Made by a program: the position numbers and the translations under genes. DNA of 64,000 bases from Rhodanobacteraceae bacterium. Lineage in GTDB: Bacteria; Pseudomonadota; Gammaproteobacteria; Xanthomonadales; Rhodanobacteraceae. The notes under the pieces were generated by a model. That model searched no databases. It was not told the origin of the DNA and saw only the letters and a list, made by a program, of their open reading frames with translations. Location of the stretch: NCBI GenBank assembly GCA_004299555.1, contig SCQU01000026.1:62001-126000 (forward strand), read 5' to 3'. Positions within the stretch are counted from its first letter, which is position 1. Each line of letters starts with the position of its first letter. Shown one piece after another: positions 62,887 to 64,000 of the stretch.

Positions 62887-62964
62887 CGCGCACGGCGACC
62901 CCTTCGCGCGGAAGGGATCAGCGGCAATCTCCCGTCTGCGGCGGGATCGAGTTCCGCGTCTTGC

Positions 62965-64000
62965 CTATGCCGCGTGTTGCGTCGCGCCGCGCTTGAGGTG
63001 CACCAGCAGCAGCGAAATCGCTGCCGGGGTCACGCCACTGATGCGGCGGGCCTGGCCGACCGTCGCCGGCCGCACGCGTTTGAGCTTCAGTGCCACCTCG
63101 GTTGAAAGGCCGCGCACGCGGTCGTAGTCGAAGGCGTCGGGGATCGGCGTGGTTTCGTGCCGGCGCAGGCGTTCGATTTCAACCTGCTGGCGTTCGAGGT
63201 AGCCCGCGTATTTCACCTGGACTTCAACCTGCAGGGCCACGTCCTGCGGTTCGACCGCGGGGCCAAAGCCGGCGGTCGCGGTGAGCGCCGCATAGTCAAG
63301 TTCCGGCCGCCGCAGGAGCTCGAGCGCGTTGGCTTCGTGGGTCAAATGGATGCCGCGCTGGGTTTGCAGCATCGTACCCAGTGCATTGTCCGGTGTGGCC
63401 CACAGCGCGTGCAGGCGTGCGGTTTCACGCGCCACCGCGTCGCGCTTGGCGTGCATCGCGTCCACGCGCCGCTGCGCCACCAAGCCCAGTTCGAACCCTT
63501 TTTCGGTGAGCCGCAGGTCGGCGTTGTCTTCGCGCAGCTGCAAGCGGTACTCGGCGCGCGAGGTGAACATCCGGTAGGGCTCGATGGTGCCGTTGGTGGT
63601 CAAGTCGTCGATCAGGACGCCGGTGTAGGCCTCGTCGCGGCGCGGCCACCATGGCGCCTCGGCGTGCGCCGACCGTGCCGCGTTGAGGCCGGCGATCAGG
63701 CCCTGCGCGGCGGCTTCTTCGTAGCCGGTGGTGCCGTTGATCTGGCCCGCGCAGTAAAGGCCGCCGATGGCCTTGGTTTCGAGCCAGGGTTCAAGGCCAC
63801 GCGGGTCAAAGTAGTCGTATTCGATCGCGTAGCCCGGGCGCGTCAGGTGCGCGCGCTCGAAGCCCGGGATCGAATGCACCAGGTCTTCCTGCACGTCGAA
63901 GGGCAACGAGGTTGAAATGCCGTTGGGGTAGATTTCGACCGCGTCCAGCCCTTCGGGCTCGATGAAGATCTGGTGCGATGTCTTGTCGGCAAAGCGCACC
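62965..64000 (-). CDS. mnmG: tRNA uridine-5-carboxymethylaminomethyl modification enzyme MnmG, N-terminus cut by window edge
   Basis: FAD-dependent partner of MnmE in wobble-uridine modification. The last 344 residues are in the window: [40 protein letters not shown] (FAD site), [20 protein letters not shown], and the C-terminal helical domain with [20 protein letters not shown] and [19 protein letters not shown]. The usual family length is about 625, so about 280 residues lie beyond the right edge. mnmE is on the other strand 28 kb to the left. Confidence 0.95.
   Translation of the reverse strand, partial: VRFADKTSHQIFIEPEGLDAVEIYPNGISTSLPFDVQEDLVHSIPGFERAHLTRPGYAIEYDYFDPRGLEPWLETKAIGGLYCAGQINGTTGYEEAAAQGLIAGLNAARSAHAEAPWWPRRDEAYTGVLIDDLTTNGTIEPYRMFTSRAEYRLQLREDNADLRLTEKGFELGLVAQRRVDAMHAKRDAVARETARLHALWATPDNALGTMLQTQRGIHLTHEANALELLRRPELDYAALTATAGFGPAVEPQDVALQVEVQVKYAGYLERQQVEIERLRRHETTPIPDAFDYDRVRGLSTEVALKLKRVRPATVGQARRISGVTPAAISLLLVHLKRGATQHAA

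Overview
The window is a GC-rich chromosomal segment around a replication origin of a gammaproteobacterium. Gene content and order point to the Xanthomonadales (Lysobacterales), in or near Rhodanobacteraceae. The main clues are dnaA-dnaN-recF-gyrB running left next to a TPR gene, a tonB-exbB-exbD1-exbD2 cluster and pdxJ, and a XanB2-type chorismatase with an acyl carrier protein. The assignment is an inference from family recognition, not from a search. I found no rRNA, tRNA, CRISPR array, insertion sequence or prophage. Nearly all of the window is core genome.

Layout, left to right. 0-2 kb: outer-membrane channel and membrane-fusion subunits of a tripartite efflux pump (the fusion protein is cut by the left edge), on the minus strand. 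2.4-9.4 kb: a GST, an exported M1 aminopeptidase with an alpha/beta hydrolase, then an AlgZ/AlgR-like two-component pair coupled to an unknown Cys-containing protein, and a carboxylesterase. 9.5-17 kb: three exported peptidases in a row (two S9, one two-domain M16). 17-21 kb: a small membrane protein, acetyl-CoA synthetase, a 4'-phosphopantetheinyl transferase overlapping it, and pdxJ, whose start lies just behind an intrinsic terminator. 21-25 kb: the TonB energy-transduction operon and a TPR protein. 25-31.4 kb: gyrB, recF, dnaN, oriC and dnaA on the minus strand. 31.5-35.2 kb: rpmH-rnpA-yidC-mnmE on the plus strand. 35.3-42.6 kb: the complete F1Fo ATP synthase operon atpIBEFHAGDC, with a hairpin-rich repeat between atpG and atpD.

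42.6-64 kb is a mixed housekeeping stretch. It holds a glutamine amidotransferase, rhomboid protease, tyrS, and a peptidoglycan set (M23 peptidase, anmK, ampG). These are followed by exonuclease III, pyrE, a DUF4124 protein, the ACP/XanB2 pair, glmU, a GspE/PilB-type ATPase, glyQS, a YbaY-like lipoprotein, an autotransporter esterase and the C-terminal part of mnmG (cut by the right edge).

Genes that plausibly work together are: the tripartite efflux subunits; TonB-ExbB-ExbD; the replication-initiation set around oriC; the nine atp genes; M23-AnmK-AmpG in wall turnover and muropeptide recycling (GlmU makes UDP-GlcNAc for the same pathway); and PPTase with ACP and XanB2 as possible parts of aryl-polyene or hydroxybenzoate metabolism. 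I see no clear large undescribed system. The best leads are small: a low-GC, rare-codon island inside gyrB that forms a terminator-like hairpin on the antisense strand, a two-hairpin leader in front of pdxJ, a pair of mirror-image parS-like sites in recF, and the repeat inside the atp operon.
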